DNA from: Actinomycetota bacterium
GTDB lineage: Bacteria > Actinomycetota > Acidimicrobiia > IMCC26256 > JACPCJ01
NCBI GenBank assembly: GCA_016179865.1
Contig: JACPCJ010000098.1
Span: 1 to 43,778 of the forward strand
Direction of reading: 5' to 3'
DNA length: 43,778 bases
Shown here: positions 22,456-29,740 of the stretch, piece by piece
How the letters are laid out: each line of letters begins with the position of its first letter
Position numbering within the stretch: the stretch's first letter is position 1
Notes under the pieces: model-generated
Seen by the model: only the letters and a program-made list of their open reading frames with translations
Told to the model about the DNA's origin: nothing
Database searches by the model: none
Position numbers and translations under genes: made by a program

Positions 22456-23907
22456 GTGAGCGCGGTCGTCGGGGTTCACATTCCGGGCTACGAGGTGCTC
22501 GAGGCCGTTGGCCGGGGTGGTCATGCCGTCGTGTTCCAGGCCCGCCAGATCGCCTTCGACCGGATCGTGGCGCTCAAGGTGATCTCCGGCGTCGACATCG
22601 ACGGGTCAACCCAGCGCCGCTTCGAGCGCGAGTGCAGAGTCGCCGGGGCCCTGTCGTGGCACCCCCACATCGTGGCCGTCCATGACGCCGGGACCACGGA
22701 CGAGGGCGCTCCATACATCGCCATGGAGTACTGCGAAGCGGGCTCCCTCGGCGACCGGCTCGCCCGGCTGGGTGGTCTCGGCTGGCCGGAGGTCACGACC
22801 GCTGCCGTGCAGCTCTGCGGCGCCCTCGAGACTGCACACCGCGCGGGCACGCTGCATCGCGACGTCAAACCCGAGAACGTGCTCGTCGGCCTGTACGGCG
22901 AGGTGAAGCTCAGCGACTTCGGCATCGCCGCCCTCCAGCGTGGATCGACGGTGACGGCCGCCGGCGTGGTGACCACGACCGTGGCCCACGCGGCGCCCGA
23001 GGTGCTGGCGGGGGCAAAGTCGAGCCCGGCGTCCGACGTCTACTCGCTCGGTTCGACGGTGTTCACCCTTCTTTCCGGCAAGCCGGCCTTCCTCGAGCCC
23101 ACCGACGAGGTGCTGGCCACGACGATCGCTCGCATCGCGACGTCGCCGGTTCCCGATCTGAGGCCCGCGGGGGTCCCCGACGGGCTGGCGGCGTTGATCG
23201 AGGCCTCGATGTCGAAGGATCCGGCGACCCGACCGTTGTCGGCTGCGGCTCTTGGAGAGGGGCTCCGCTCGTTCCAGGCGCAGGTTGGACAGCCCGTAGG
23301 CGACATGCGACTCCGGGATGACCTCAAGGGGACGGTGGCCATCGCCGAGCCGCCCCCGGTGCCCGCCGTCAACGGGCCGCCGGCGGTCGTGACGCCCCCG
23401 CCCGTGCCGGCTCCGCCGACCGTGGTCACGCCTCCAGCGGCGGTCGTCACGCCTTCCTCTGCGGCGCCCCCGGTCGCGCCCCCTCCCGCGCCGGTTGCTA
23501 CACCGGGAACGCCCCCGCCGGGGCCGTTGGCCGCCCCGCCCTCGTGGGGCGGCCCCCCCGCACACGCAGGGCCGACGGGCGGAGGCCCGCTTCCGCTCAT
23601 CCTGGGAATCGTGCTGTTCGTGGTGGCTGCCATCGGACTCGCCGTTCTGTTCGTGCCCGCCACGGTGGATGACTTCTTCGGCGAGGTGAGTTGCGGCCCC
23701 CCGCCGATCGCCATCGCCTTGGGCGCCGAGCCCGGCGACGACGTCCCCATCTACCTGGAGGCCGAGTGTCGGGACGAGTCGCGTGCGGAGGCGATCGGGG
23801 GCGGAGTGATCGCGGCCGGATCTTCCGTCGGCGGGTTCTTCCTGGTGCGGAGGTGGCGCCGCCGACGGGGGCGTGTCCTAGGCCCCGCTCCCGCCTGGCC
23901 CACCTGA
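22456..23907 (+). CDS. Membrane Ser/Thr protein kinase (PknB type)
   Basis: A 483-aa bacterial eukaryotic-like kinase. The Gly loop is GRGGHAVVF, the ATP-binding Lys is in IVALKVIS, the catalytic loop is HRDVKPENVLVG, and DFG is in LSDFGIAAL. A Pro-rich linker (PPPPVPAPPTVVTPP and similar) follows. A membrane helix (about 382-402, LILGIVLFVVAAIGLAVLF) leads to a short outside segment with two Cys, and a second helix precedes a basic tail RRWRRRRGR. The start is GTG 22456; the preceding ATG runs to an immediate stop. It overlaps the end of the convergent pncA gene by 30 bp. Confidence 0.93.
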   Translation: MSAVVGVHIPGYEVLEAVGRGGHAVVFQARQIAFDRIVALKVISGVDIDGSTQRRFERECRVAGALSWHPHIVAVHDAGTTDEGAPYIAMEYCEAGSLGDRLARLGGLGWPEVTTAAVQLCGALETAHRAGTLHRDVKPENVLVGLYGEVKLSDFGIAALQRGSTVTAAGVVTTTVAHAAPEVLAGAKSSPASDVYSLGSTVFTLLSGKPAFLEPTDEVLATTIARIATSPVPDLRPAGVPDGLAALIEASMSKDPATRPLSAAALGEGLRSFQAQVGQPVGDMRLRDDLKGTVAIAEPPPVPAVNGPPAVVTPPPVPAPPTVVTPPAAVVTPSSAAPPVAPPPAPVATPGTPPPGPLAAPPSWGGPPAHAGPTGGGPLPLILGIVLFVVAAIGLAVLFVPATVDDFFGEVSCGPPPIAIALGAEPGDDVPIYLEAECRDESRAEAIGGGVIAAGSSVGGFFLVRRWRRRRGRVLGPAPAWPT

Positions 23908-24491
23908 CCGCTCCACCAGTACACCCGCCGCTTCCATGGCCGCCATTGCAGCCTCGCCGTTGCCGGGGGAGAGGTTGACGGCCCGAATCCCTCCACCGAG
24001 CACGGTGGTGTCGAAGCCGAGGCGGGCGGCGTCGATGGCGGTTTCCTTCACGCAGTAGTCGGTGGCCAGGCCGACGATCACCACCCGCCCCACGCCCCGG
24101 TCGCGGAGCCGCGCGTCGAGGCCGGTGGACGACTCGGCGCCCGTCTCGGGGTCTCGCACCGTGAAGCCCGAGTAGCCGTCTTCTCCACCCGTGCCCTTCC
24201 TCAGGGTTTCGCCGCCGACGGCGAGATCAGGATGGAGCGCCGCGCCCCACGTGTCGGCCACGCAGTGCACAGGCCACGGCCCGCCGTCCTTTTCGAAGTG
24301 CGGGGTGTCGGGCGGGTGCCAGTCCTGGTGTACACGACCACGGCGCCGCCGGCGACGGCCGCCGCCACCTCCTGGTTGATGAAGGGGACAACGGCCTCGC
24401 CCCCCGAGACCGCGAGGGCTCCCTTGGGGTCGGCGAAGTCGTTCTGGACGTCGACTACGACGAGCGCGGTTTCGGAGTCGTAGGCGGCCAT
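23878..24491 (-). pseudogene. pncA: Nicotinamidase PncA, frameshifted
   Basis: Nicotinamidase turns nicotinamide into nicotinate for PncB. The N-terminal part reads MAAYDSETALVVVDVQNDFADPKGAL (catalytic Asp) to VVVYT in one frame. The rest continues in another as HQDWHPPDTPHFEKDGGPWP, with the catalytic Lys in LRKGTGGEDGYSGF and Cys in GLATDYCVKETAIDA. The shift is at about 24327-24330, where GGG has become GG on the plus strand. Total span is 614 bp, one base short. Every other catalytic element is intact. Divergent from pncB with a 29-bp gap. Confidence 0.82.
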
Positions 24492-24520
24492 GGCGCACCC
24501 CCTTGGCTACCGTCCAGCGT

Positions 24521-25855
24521 ATGGATGCGCCGGGGGCGCTGCTCACCGACCTCTACGAGTTCACGATGGCCGCCGCCTACGTGGCCGAGGGGATGGCGGA
24601 GCGTCCGGCGACGTTCAGCCTCTTCGTGCGCAACCTGCCACCCGAGCGCGGCTATCTCATCGCCGCCGGCCTCGACGACGCCTTGGCGTGGCTGGAGGAC
24701 TTCCGGTTCGGAGACGCGGAGATGGGGGCGCTCGCCGCCCTCGACCTCTTCGACGACGAGTTCCTCGAGTGGCTCCGCACCGCGCGGTTCACCGGTGCCG
24801 TGCGGGCGGTGCCGGAGGGCGCGGCGGTGTTCGCGTCCGAGCCCCTGCTCGAGGTGGACGGGCCGCTCGGCGTCGCCCAGCTTGCCGAGAGCTACCTCCT
24901 CAATCAGGTCACGTTGCAGACGACGCTGGCCACAAAATGCGCCCGGTGTGTCGACGCCGCCGCCCCCGCGGCGGTGGTCGACTTCTCGCTCCGGCGGGCC
25001 CAGGGTGTTGACGCCGCCATGAAGGTGGCGCGGTGTGCCCGCATCGCCGGGCTGGCGGCGACGAGCAACGTCGCCGGTGGCTCCCGGTACGGGCTCCCGG
25101 CCACAGGCACCATGGCGCACGCCTTCGTGCAGGCCTACGACCGCGAGGCCGACGCCTTCCGCGCCTTCGCCGATTGCTTCGGGGAGCGGACCATCCTCCT
25201 GGTTGATACCTACGACACCCGGCGCGGCGTCGAGCGGGCCATCGAGGTGGCGGGCGAGATGCGGGCCCGGGGTGTCGAGCTACGGGGCGTGCGGCTGGAC
25301 AGCGGTGACCTGGTGGAGCTCTCGAAGCAGGCTCGGGCCACGCTCGACGACGCGGGATTCGCCGGGATGCAGGTGTTCGCCAGCGGGAGCCTCGACGAGT
25401 ACGCCATCGAGTCGCTGATCCGGGCCGGGGCTCGGATCGACGCCTACGGCGTGGGCACCTCGATGGGCGTCTCCCGGGACGCACCCTCGCTCGACACCGT
25501 GTACAAGCTCGTGGAGTACGACGGGCGGCCGGTGCGCAAGACCTCGGAGGGCAAGGCCACCTGGCCGGGGCGCAAGCAGGTCTGGCGCCGGCCCGGCTTC
25601 GGCGGCGACGTGGTGGGCCTGTGGGGCGAGCCCGGCCTCGACGGCGCCGAGCCGCTCCTCACCGAGGTCATGCGCGCCGGCGATCGAGTCGGCGTCGAGG
25701 CCACCGACCTAGAGGCCGCCGCCGCCCGCTGCGCCGCCGTCCTCGACAGCCTTCCGGAAGGCGTGCGCCGCTTGCGCGAGTCAGATTCCTATCCGGTCAC
25801 CGCAAGCAGAGGGCTGGCGGAACTGACGGCGAGCCTCCCCGCTGACCACCCGTGA
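24521..25855 (+). CDS. pncB: Nicotinate phosphoribosyltransferase
   Basis: A 444-aa NAPRTase that makes nicotinate mononucleotide from nicotinate and PRPP in NAD salvage. Start ATG 24521 (MDAPGALLTDLYEFTMAAAY) is preferred over TTG 24503. Motifs include EPLLEVDGPLGVAQLAESYLLNQVTLQT, SLRRAQGVDAAMKVARCARIAG, AGGSRYGLPATGTMAHAFVQ and RGVRLDSGDL, which binds the PRPP moiety. It diverges from pncA in a very compact arrangement, so the two salvage genes probably share a promoter region. Confidence 0.95.
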   Translation: MDAPGALLTDLYEFTMAAAYVAEGMAERPATFSLFVRNLPPERGYLIAAGLDDALAWLEDFRFGDAEMGALAALDLFDDEFLEWLRTARFTGAVRAVPEGAAVFASEPLLEVDGPLGVAQLAESYLLNQVTLQTTLATKCARCVDAAAPAAVVDFSLRRAQGVDAAMKVARCARIAGLAATSNVAGGSRYGLPATGTMAHAFVQAYDREADAFRAFADCFGERTILLVDTYDTRRGVERAIEVAGEMRARGVELRGVRLDSGDLVELSKQARATLDDAGFAGMQVFASGSLDEYAIESLIRAGARIDAYGVGTSMGVSRDAPSLDTVYKLVEYDGRPVRKTSEGKATWPGRKQVWRRPGFGGDVVGLWGEPGLDGAEPLLTEVMRAGDRVGVEATDLEAAAARCAAVLDSLPEGVRRLRESDSYPVTASRGLAELTASLPADHP

Positions 25856-25868
25856 GGGGACCGCTCAC

Positions 25869-26588
25869 CTATCCGACCGCCGCCTGGATGAGTACCAGCG
25901 CGGCCGCGAGGCCGGCGCCGCCGAGGACGATCGGGCGAATGCTCGCGGAGTCAATGCGGGCGGCTGTGTTCCGCGACGCGACGAAGCCGACGACGATCCC
26001 GGGTGTGATGGCGAGCCCGGAACCGAGCTCAGCCAAACCGAGTTTGCCCACGGCGACCAGGGTGACGATGGACAAGGCGCTCCCGACCACGAAGATGCCG
26101 TTCAGCGTGCCCCGTATCACCGGGCCCGCTTCCTGCTGGTACACGAGGGCCAGGGGCGGTCCGCCCACCGTGGTCGAGGTGCCCATGAACCCCGACAGGG
26201 CTCCGGCCCCCAAGAGCACGGGTCGGGAGCGTGGCAGGTGCAGGTTTCCGGCCGTGAGGACGACCGCTGCGAGCAACACCGATCCGATGAGGAGTTCGAG
26301 GGACCGCTGCGAGAGGGCGGCGACGGCGTAGCCGCCGACCACGGTCCCGGGGACGCGACCGGCGACGGTCCAGGCCACGCCAGCCCGGTCGATCGACGCC
26401 CGCTCCCGCCAGGCGATGAGCACGACGAGCACGGTGGCGGCGATCATGGCAGGGCCGGGGACCAGCCCGGGGTCGATGAGGACCAGCACCGGTGCGGCCA
26501 CAATCATCGACCCGAATCCGAGCGATCCCTGGACGAGACCCCCAACGGCGAGCACGGCGCCGGCCAGAGCGAGGTCGAGGGGCTCCAC
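25869..26588 (-). CDS. TauE/SafE-family membrane exporter
   Basis: A 239-aa membrane protein with seven or eight hydrophobic segments. The family repeat is visible as VQGSLGFGSMIVAAPVLVLI near the N-terminus and FMGTSTTVGGPPLALVYQ in the middle. Members move sulfite, sulfoacetate or other organic sulfur anions. The start is GTG 26588. It is 28 bp downstream of the lipoprotein gene on the same strand; no sulfur-metabolism gene is nearby. Confidence 0.88.
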   Translation of the reverse strand: MEPLDLALAGAVLAVGGLVQGSLGFGSMIVAAPVLVLIDPGLVPGPAMIAATVLVVLIAWRERASIDRAGVAWTVAGRVPGTVVGGYAVAALSQRSLELLIGSVLLAAVVLTAGNLHLPRSRPVLLGAGALSGFMGTSTTVGGPPLALVYQQEAGPVIRGTLNGIFVVGSALSIVTLVAVGKLGLAELGSGLAITPGIVVGFVASRNTAARIDSASIRPIVLGGAGLAAALVLIQAAVG

Positions 26589-26616
26589 GCCTGGAATCTT
26601 GGCGTCTGACGAAGTC

Positions 26617-27546
26617 CTACGAGGGGGTGACGCTGCGCAGGAGGGAGACTTGCTCGGTGTGGAAGTTCCCGAGGGCGGTGCTGAGGTCGCTCACGCTGTC
26701 TTCCCGCACGATTAGGTAGCGCTCGGGGTCGACGTTGTCGTTCGAAGTGATCTCGCCGTTGACGTCCCCGGATACAACCGTGTGCGTCCGTACCTTGAAG
26801 GTGCGGACCGACTCGCCGCCGATGGTCAGCGTCTCTGCGCTGAGGACGTCGATGGTGGTCGCCGTGTGGTGGTCGCCGTCCGTGCTCGTCAGTTCGAACT
26901 CGGTGTGGTAGCCGACGCCGGCGCCGGTGGGGGCGAGGAGTTGGGGCTGGGCGGGCGCGAATTCGTAGGTGATGTTGATCCCGCTGACTCGCGTCTCGGT
27001 CTTGAGCGACTCGAGGTACACGCCGTCGTCCCCGAACAACAAGACCGTGGTGGTGAGGCCTCCCTCGCCGTTCTCGTCGCGCGTGTCGCGCACCGAGCGC
27101 TGCCGCCCTCCGTCGGCGGGGTCGACCTTGAGCGTCGTCACCTTCGGGAGCTCTTCGGTTCCGCCGAGGGGGCCGCTCTGGGTCGTCTCGCCGTCGGTGT
27201 CGTAGGTGTACGTGCCGTCGGCGGCCGGCTGGGCTGCTCCACCTGCCGTGGGCGCGGGGGGCGCCGGCCCTGAGCCGCCGCCGCTGACGTTTGCCCCTGT
27301 TGTCGTGGTTGCACCGCCCGAGGCGTTGCCCGAGCCCTGGCCCCCGCCGTCTCCGGCGTCGGCGCCATTCGAGCCGGCGGTGTCGTCGCCGTCGGCGTCG
27401 CCTTCCTCTGCGTCGGAGCGATCGGAGTCGGCGGTCTTGTCGGTCGAGACCTTGTCGGTCTCGTCGCCCCCGCACGCCCCGAGGGCGAGAAGGACGAGGA
27501 GGACGGCGAGCGGGGCGGCGAAGGTGGCGAGGCGACGTCGGTCCAT
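26617..27546 (-). CDS. Lipoprotein with acidic low-complexity spacer
   Basis: A 309-aa protein. The signal sequence ends in the lipobox LALGAC, so it is expected to be lipidated at the cell surface. Residues 30-95 are Asp/Gly/Ser/Thr-rich low complexity. The folded C-terminal part (about 110-309) contains VTTLKVDPADGG, YEFAPAQPQLLAP and VGYHTEFELTSTDGDHHT and looks like a beta-rich domain. No family is recognised. It may form one transcript with the TauE gene. Confidence 0.8.
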   Translation of the reverse strand: MDRRRLATFAAPLAVLLVLLALGACGGDETDKVSTDKTADSDRSDAEEGDADGDDTAGSNGADAGDGGGQGSGNASGGATTTTGANVSGGGSGPAPPAPTAGGAAQPAADGTYTYDTDGETTQSGPLGGTEELPKVTTLKVDPADGGRQRSVRDTRDENGEGGLTTTVLLFGDDGVYLESLKTETRVSGINITYEFAPAQPQLLAPTGAGVGYHTEFELTSTDGDHHTATTIDVLSAETLTIGGESVRTFKVRTHTVVSGDVNGEITSNDNVDPERYLIVREDSVSDLSTALGNFHTEQVSLLRSVTPS

Positions 27547-27590
27547 GGTCTCTAGCTTGGCCGAGCGGGTCGGCGAGGGCTACCTCGGGG

Positions 27591-27911
27591 CTACCTCAGG
27601 GCCGCCGAGGCGGCGGCGATGGCGTCGTGGTTGACGCGGAACCACGCCCACGTCCCCCGCTTCTCGCGATGCAGTAGGCCCGCGTCGACGAGCACCTTGA
27701 GGTGGTGGCTCACGGTGGGCTGCGAGAGTCCGAGGGGCTCGGTCAGTCCGCACACGCACATCTCCCCATCGGGGTTGGCGGCCACCAGAGAGAGGAGCTT
27801 GACGCGGGCCGGATCGGCCAGGGCCCGAAAGACGCGAGCCGTCGATTCCGCCTCCTCGTCGGTGAGGGGGCTCTCGAGGACGGGACAACACACTGGGGTC
27901 TGCGTCAACAT
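27591..27911 (-). CDS. arsR: ArsR/SmtB-family metalloid sensor repressor
   Basis: A 106-aa repressor. Two adjacent Cys near the N-terminus (PVCCPVL, Cys8-Cys9) and CVCGL in the winged helix resemble the As(III)-binding site of Corynebacterium ArsR1, where CysCys pairs with a Cys near the DNA-reading helix. The recognition region is LTEPLGLSQPTVSHHLKVLVDAGLL. Its ATG overlaps an inverted repeat TCAA-CATA-TTGA. No arsenite transporter or arsenate reductase is next to it. The divergent neighbour is a micro-ORF with five Cys. Confidence 0.88.
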   Translation of the reverse strand: MLTQTPVCCPVLESPLTDEEAESTARVFRALADPARVKLLSLVAANPDGEMCVCGLTEPLGLSQPTVSHHLKVLVDAGLLHREKRGTWAWFRVNHDAIAAASAALR

Positions 27912-27948
27912 ATTGATGAGCTTCTATATTGACAGATTTCGATTGATC
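27905..27948. promoter_or_regulatory. ArsR operator/promoter region
   Basis: TCAA/TTGA inverted repeat (27905-27916) over the arsR start codon, further TTGA-type half-sites at 27929 and 27943, and a plus-strand TTGACA (27929-27934) that could serve as a -35 element for the micro-ORF. TATAGA on the minus strand fits an arsR -10 box. Confidence 0.5.
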
Positions 27949-27994
27949 TGGCAAGGATGGGCGCGGGAACTCACCCAAGCGAAGGGAGGTGCTC

Positions 27995-28039
27995 ATGTGC
28001 CCGTGCTTTGAGGGAGGCTGCTGCGGCGGCCCGTCCTGA
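27995..28039 (+). CDS. 14-aa cysteine-rich micro-ORF
   Basis: ATG TGC CCG TGC TTT... encodes MCPCFEGGCCGGPS, with four cysteines in 14 residues (MCPC and CC) spaced as CxC and CC. GGGAGGTG lies four bases upstream of the ATG, the strongest Shine-Dalgarno match in the region. The stop codon is inside a perfect 8-bp hairpin. It is divergent from ArsR and downstream of the shared operator. A metalloid-binding or regulatory peptide is possible; too short for any family test. Not in the ORF track. Confidence 0.5.
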   Translation: MCPCFEGGCCGGPS

Positions 28040-28053
28040 CGCCCGGCGTCAGG
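28035..28053. terminator. Hairpin at micro-ORF/OMT 3' ends
   Basis: CCTGACGC/GCGTCAGG, a perfect 8-bp stem with a 3-base loop. It covers the stop codons of the micro-ORF and of the convergent O-methyltransferase, so it could act in both directions. No T-run follows. Confidence 0.5.
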
Positions 28054-28705
28054 CCGCGGTCTTGACCGCGAACATCACCCCGTCGCGGATGGGAACGATC
28101 TGCGACACGAACCGGGGGTCGGCCGCCACCAACCGGTTGTGCTCCCGGATGGCCTCCACCCACCCCGGGTGCCTGTTGTCCGGTTCTCCGGTGGCGGCCA
28201 TCCCCCTCCAGAGCGTGTTGTCGCACAGGTAGGCGCCGCCGACCAGGAGGCGATCCGCGGCAGCCCGGAAGCACTCGGGGTAGCCGTCCTTGTCGACGTC
28301 GCAATACACGACGTCGAAATCGCCGTCGGTGGACGCCATTCCGGCCAGGGCGTCGCCGACCCGGTAGGCGACCCGACCCCACGCGCCGGCGCGGCTCAGA
28401 TAGCCCTCGGCGTCGCGGGCGTTGTCGGCGCTCCCGTCGGTACAGATCACCTCGCCGTCGGAGCCCACGGCGCGAGCGAACCAGTAGGCGGAGTATCCGA
28501 AGCCGGAGCCGAGTTCCATCACTCGACGGGCTCCCACCGCCCGGGCCGCGGCCTCGAGGAACCGGCCCACCGCGGGGCCGACGATCGGAAAACCGTCGCG
28601 CTCGGCCCGGGCCTCCATCTCGTCGAGCACGTCGCTGCGGTGCTGCTCCGCCGACAGCTCGACGAGATAGCGCTCGACCTCCGGTCCGGCGATCTCTTCC
28701 CTCAT
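28049..28705 (-). CDS. SAM-dependent O-methyltransferase (family 3)
   Basis: A 218-aa class I methyltransferase. Motif I is RRVMELGSGFGYSAYWFARAVG, the acidic post-I residue is in GEVICTDGS, and VYCDVDKDGYPECF and GGAYLCDNTLWRG hold the metal-binding acidic residues typical of the catechol/caffeoyl-CoA O-methyltransferase group. The substrate is unknown. The start codon is the last of three ATGs in an 11-bp tandem repeat. Convergent with the micro-ORF. Confidence 0.9.
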   Translation of the reverse strand: MREEIAGPEVERYLVELSAEQHRSDVLDEMEARAERDGFPIVGPAVGRFLEAAARAVGARRVMELGSGFGYSAYWFARAVGSDGEVICTDGSADNARDAEGYLSRAGAWGRVAYRVGDALAGMASTDGDFDVVYCDVDKDGYPECFRAAADRLLVGGAYLCDNTLWRGMAATGEPDNRHPGWVEAIREHNRLVAADPRFVSQIVPIRDGVMFAVKTAA

Positions 28706-28735
28706 GTCTCCCTCATGTCTCCCTCATGCCTCCCG
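28703..28735 (-). repeat. Triple 11-bp repeat carrying SD and ATG
   Basis: On the minus strand ATGAGGGAGAC is repeated: ATG at 28727, 28716 and 28705, with the first unit diverged (GGAGGC before it). Each unit carries GGGAG ahead of the next ATG, and the first two ATGs are out of frame and stop at ATGA of a later unit. Confidence 0.8.
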
Positions 28736-28813
28736 CACGGGCCTGATTCTGTCCGCGCCTCGGGTGGGCGGGCTACGTTCCCACCGGCGCGAGCCGCCTG
28801 AAGGAGGCTGGGC

Positions 28814-29683
28814 ATGGAGGATACGAGGGCGATTCGGATCGAGGACGACGGGGGTGTCCGCCACCTGGTGTTGTGTCGCCCCGAGGCGATGAACACCATC
28901 ACCCCGCAGCTTCGCGACGAGCTCGATGACGCTCTCGAGTCGGCCGACCGGGATCCGTCAGTGAAGGTGATCCTCCTGCGGGCCGAGGGGCGGGCCTTCT
29001 GCGCCGGCTTCGGTCTCGACTGGAGCACGGCAGCCCAGGCCGGCGAGCGGGCGGGCGAGCGGGCCGGGACGCGCGCGTGGGACTCGGTGGCCGACCTCCA
29101 GATGATCGGCCGCTTCGCCAGTACTTGGGCCAAGCTCTTCACGATCGGCAAGCCCACGATCGCTGCCGTCCAAGGCTGGTGCGTCGCTGGGGGCACCGAC
29201 TTCGTCCTCAATGCCGACATCATCCTCGCCGGGGAGTCGGCCGTGTTCGGGTACCCGCCTGCTCGGGTGTGGGGTACCCCGGAGGCCCCGTGGGTCTGGG
29301 TGGCGCGCCTCGGGCTCGAGCGGGCCAAGCGCTACCTCCTGACGGGCGACGAGATTCCCGCTCCGGAAGCGGCCCGCATCGGCATGATCCTGGAGTGTGT
29401 GCCCGACGACGCCCTGCTGGAGCGGGCCACCTCCCTCGCCCAGCGGATGGCCCTCATGCCGTTGAACCAGCTCCGGATGCTCAAGCTGTTGTGCAACCAG
29501 AGCGCGCAGGCCCTCCAGCCCGACACCTCTCGCCTTCTCGGGTGCCTCTTCGACGGCGTGGCCCGTCATACCCAGGAAGGTCTCGACTTCGTGACCCGCG
29601 CCCAGGAGGTTGGCTTCCGTCAGGCCGTGCGTGAGCGCGACGCCCCCTTCGGCGATTACGGCGAGCGGGGCCGCAGCTCCTGA
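28814..29683 (+). CDS. Enoyl-CoA hydratase/isomerase-family protein
   Basis: A 289-aa crotonase. The oxyanion-hole segments are AFCAGFGLDWS and WCVAGGTDFVLNADIILA. After the second segment, AGESAVFGYPPARVWG and APWVWVARLGLERAKRYLLTGDEI follow. The catalytic Glu of true hydratases at the FGYPPARVWG region is not evident, so the reaction may be an isomerase or related one. GAAGGAGG upstream supports ATG 28814. The C-terminus has an extra RERDAPFGDYGERG tail seen in many actinobacterial members. Confidence 0.9.
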   Translation: MEDTRAIRIEDDGGVRHLVLCRPEAMNTITPQLRDELDDALESADRDPSVKVILLRAEGRAFCAGFGLDWSTAAQAGERAGERAGTRAWDSVADLQMIGRFASTWAKLFTIGKPTIAAVQGWCVAGGTDFVLNADIILAGESAVFGYPPARVWGTPEAPWVWVARLGLERAKRYLLTGDEIPAPEAARIGMILECVPDDALLERATSLAQRMALMPLNQLRMLKLLCNQSAQALQPDTSRLLGCLFDGVARHTQEGLDFVTRAQEVGFRQAVRERDAPFGDYGERGRSS

Positions 29684-29740
29684 ACGGCGCGTCACCCTGC
29701 GGTGGTTGACCGGCTTCCGCCGAGCCGTCACACTCCGCCC

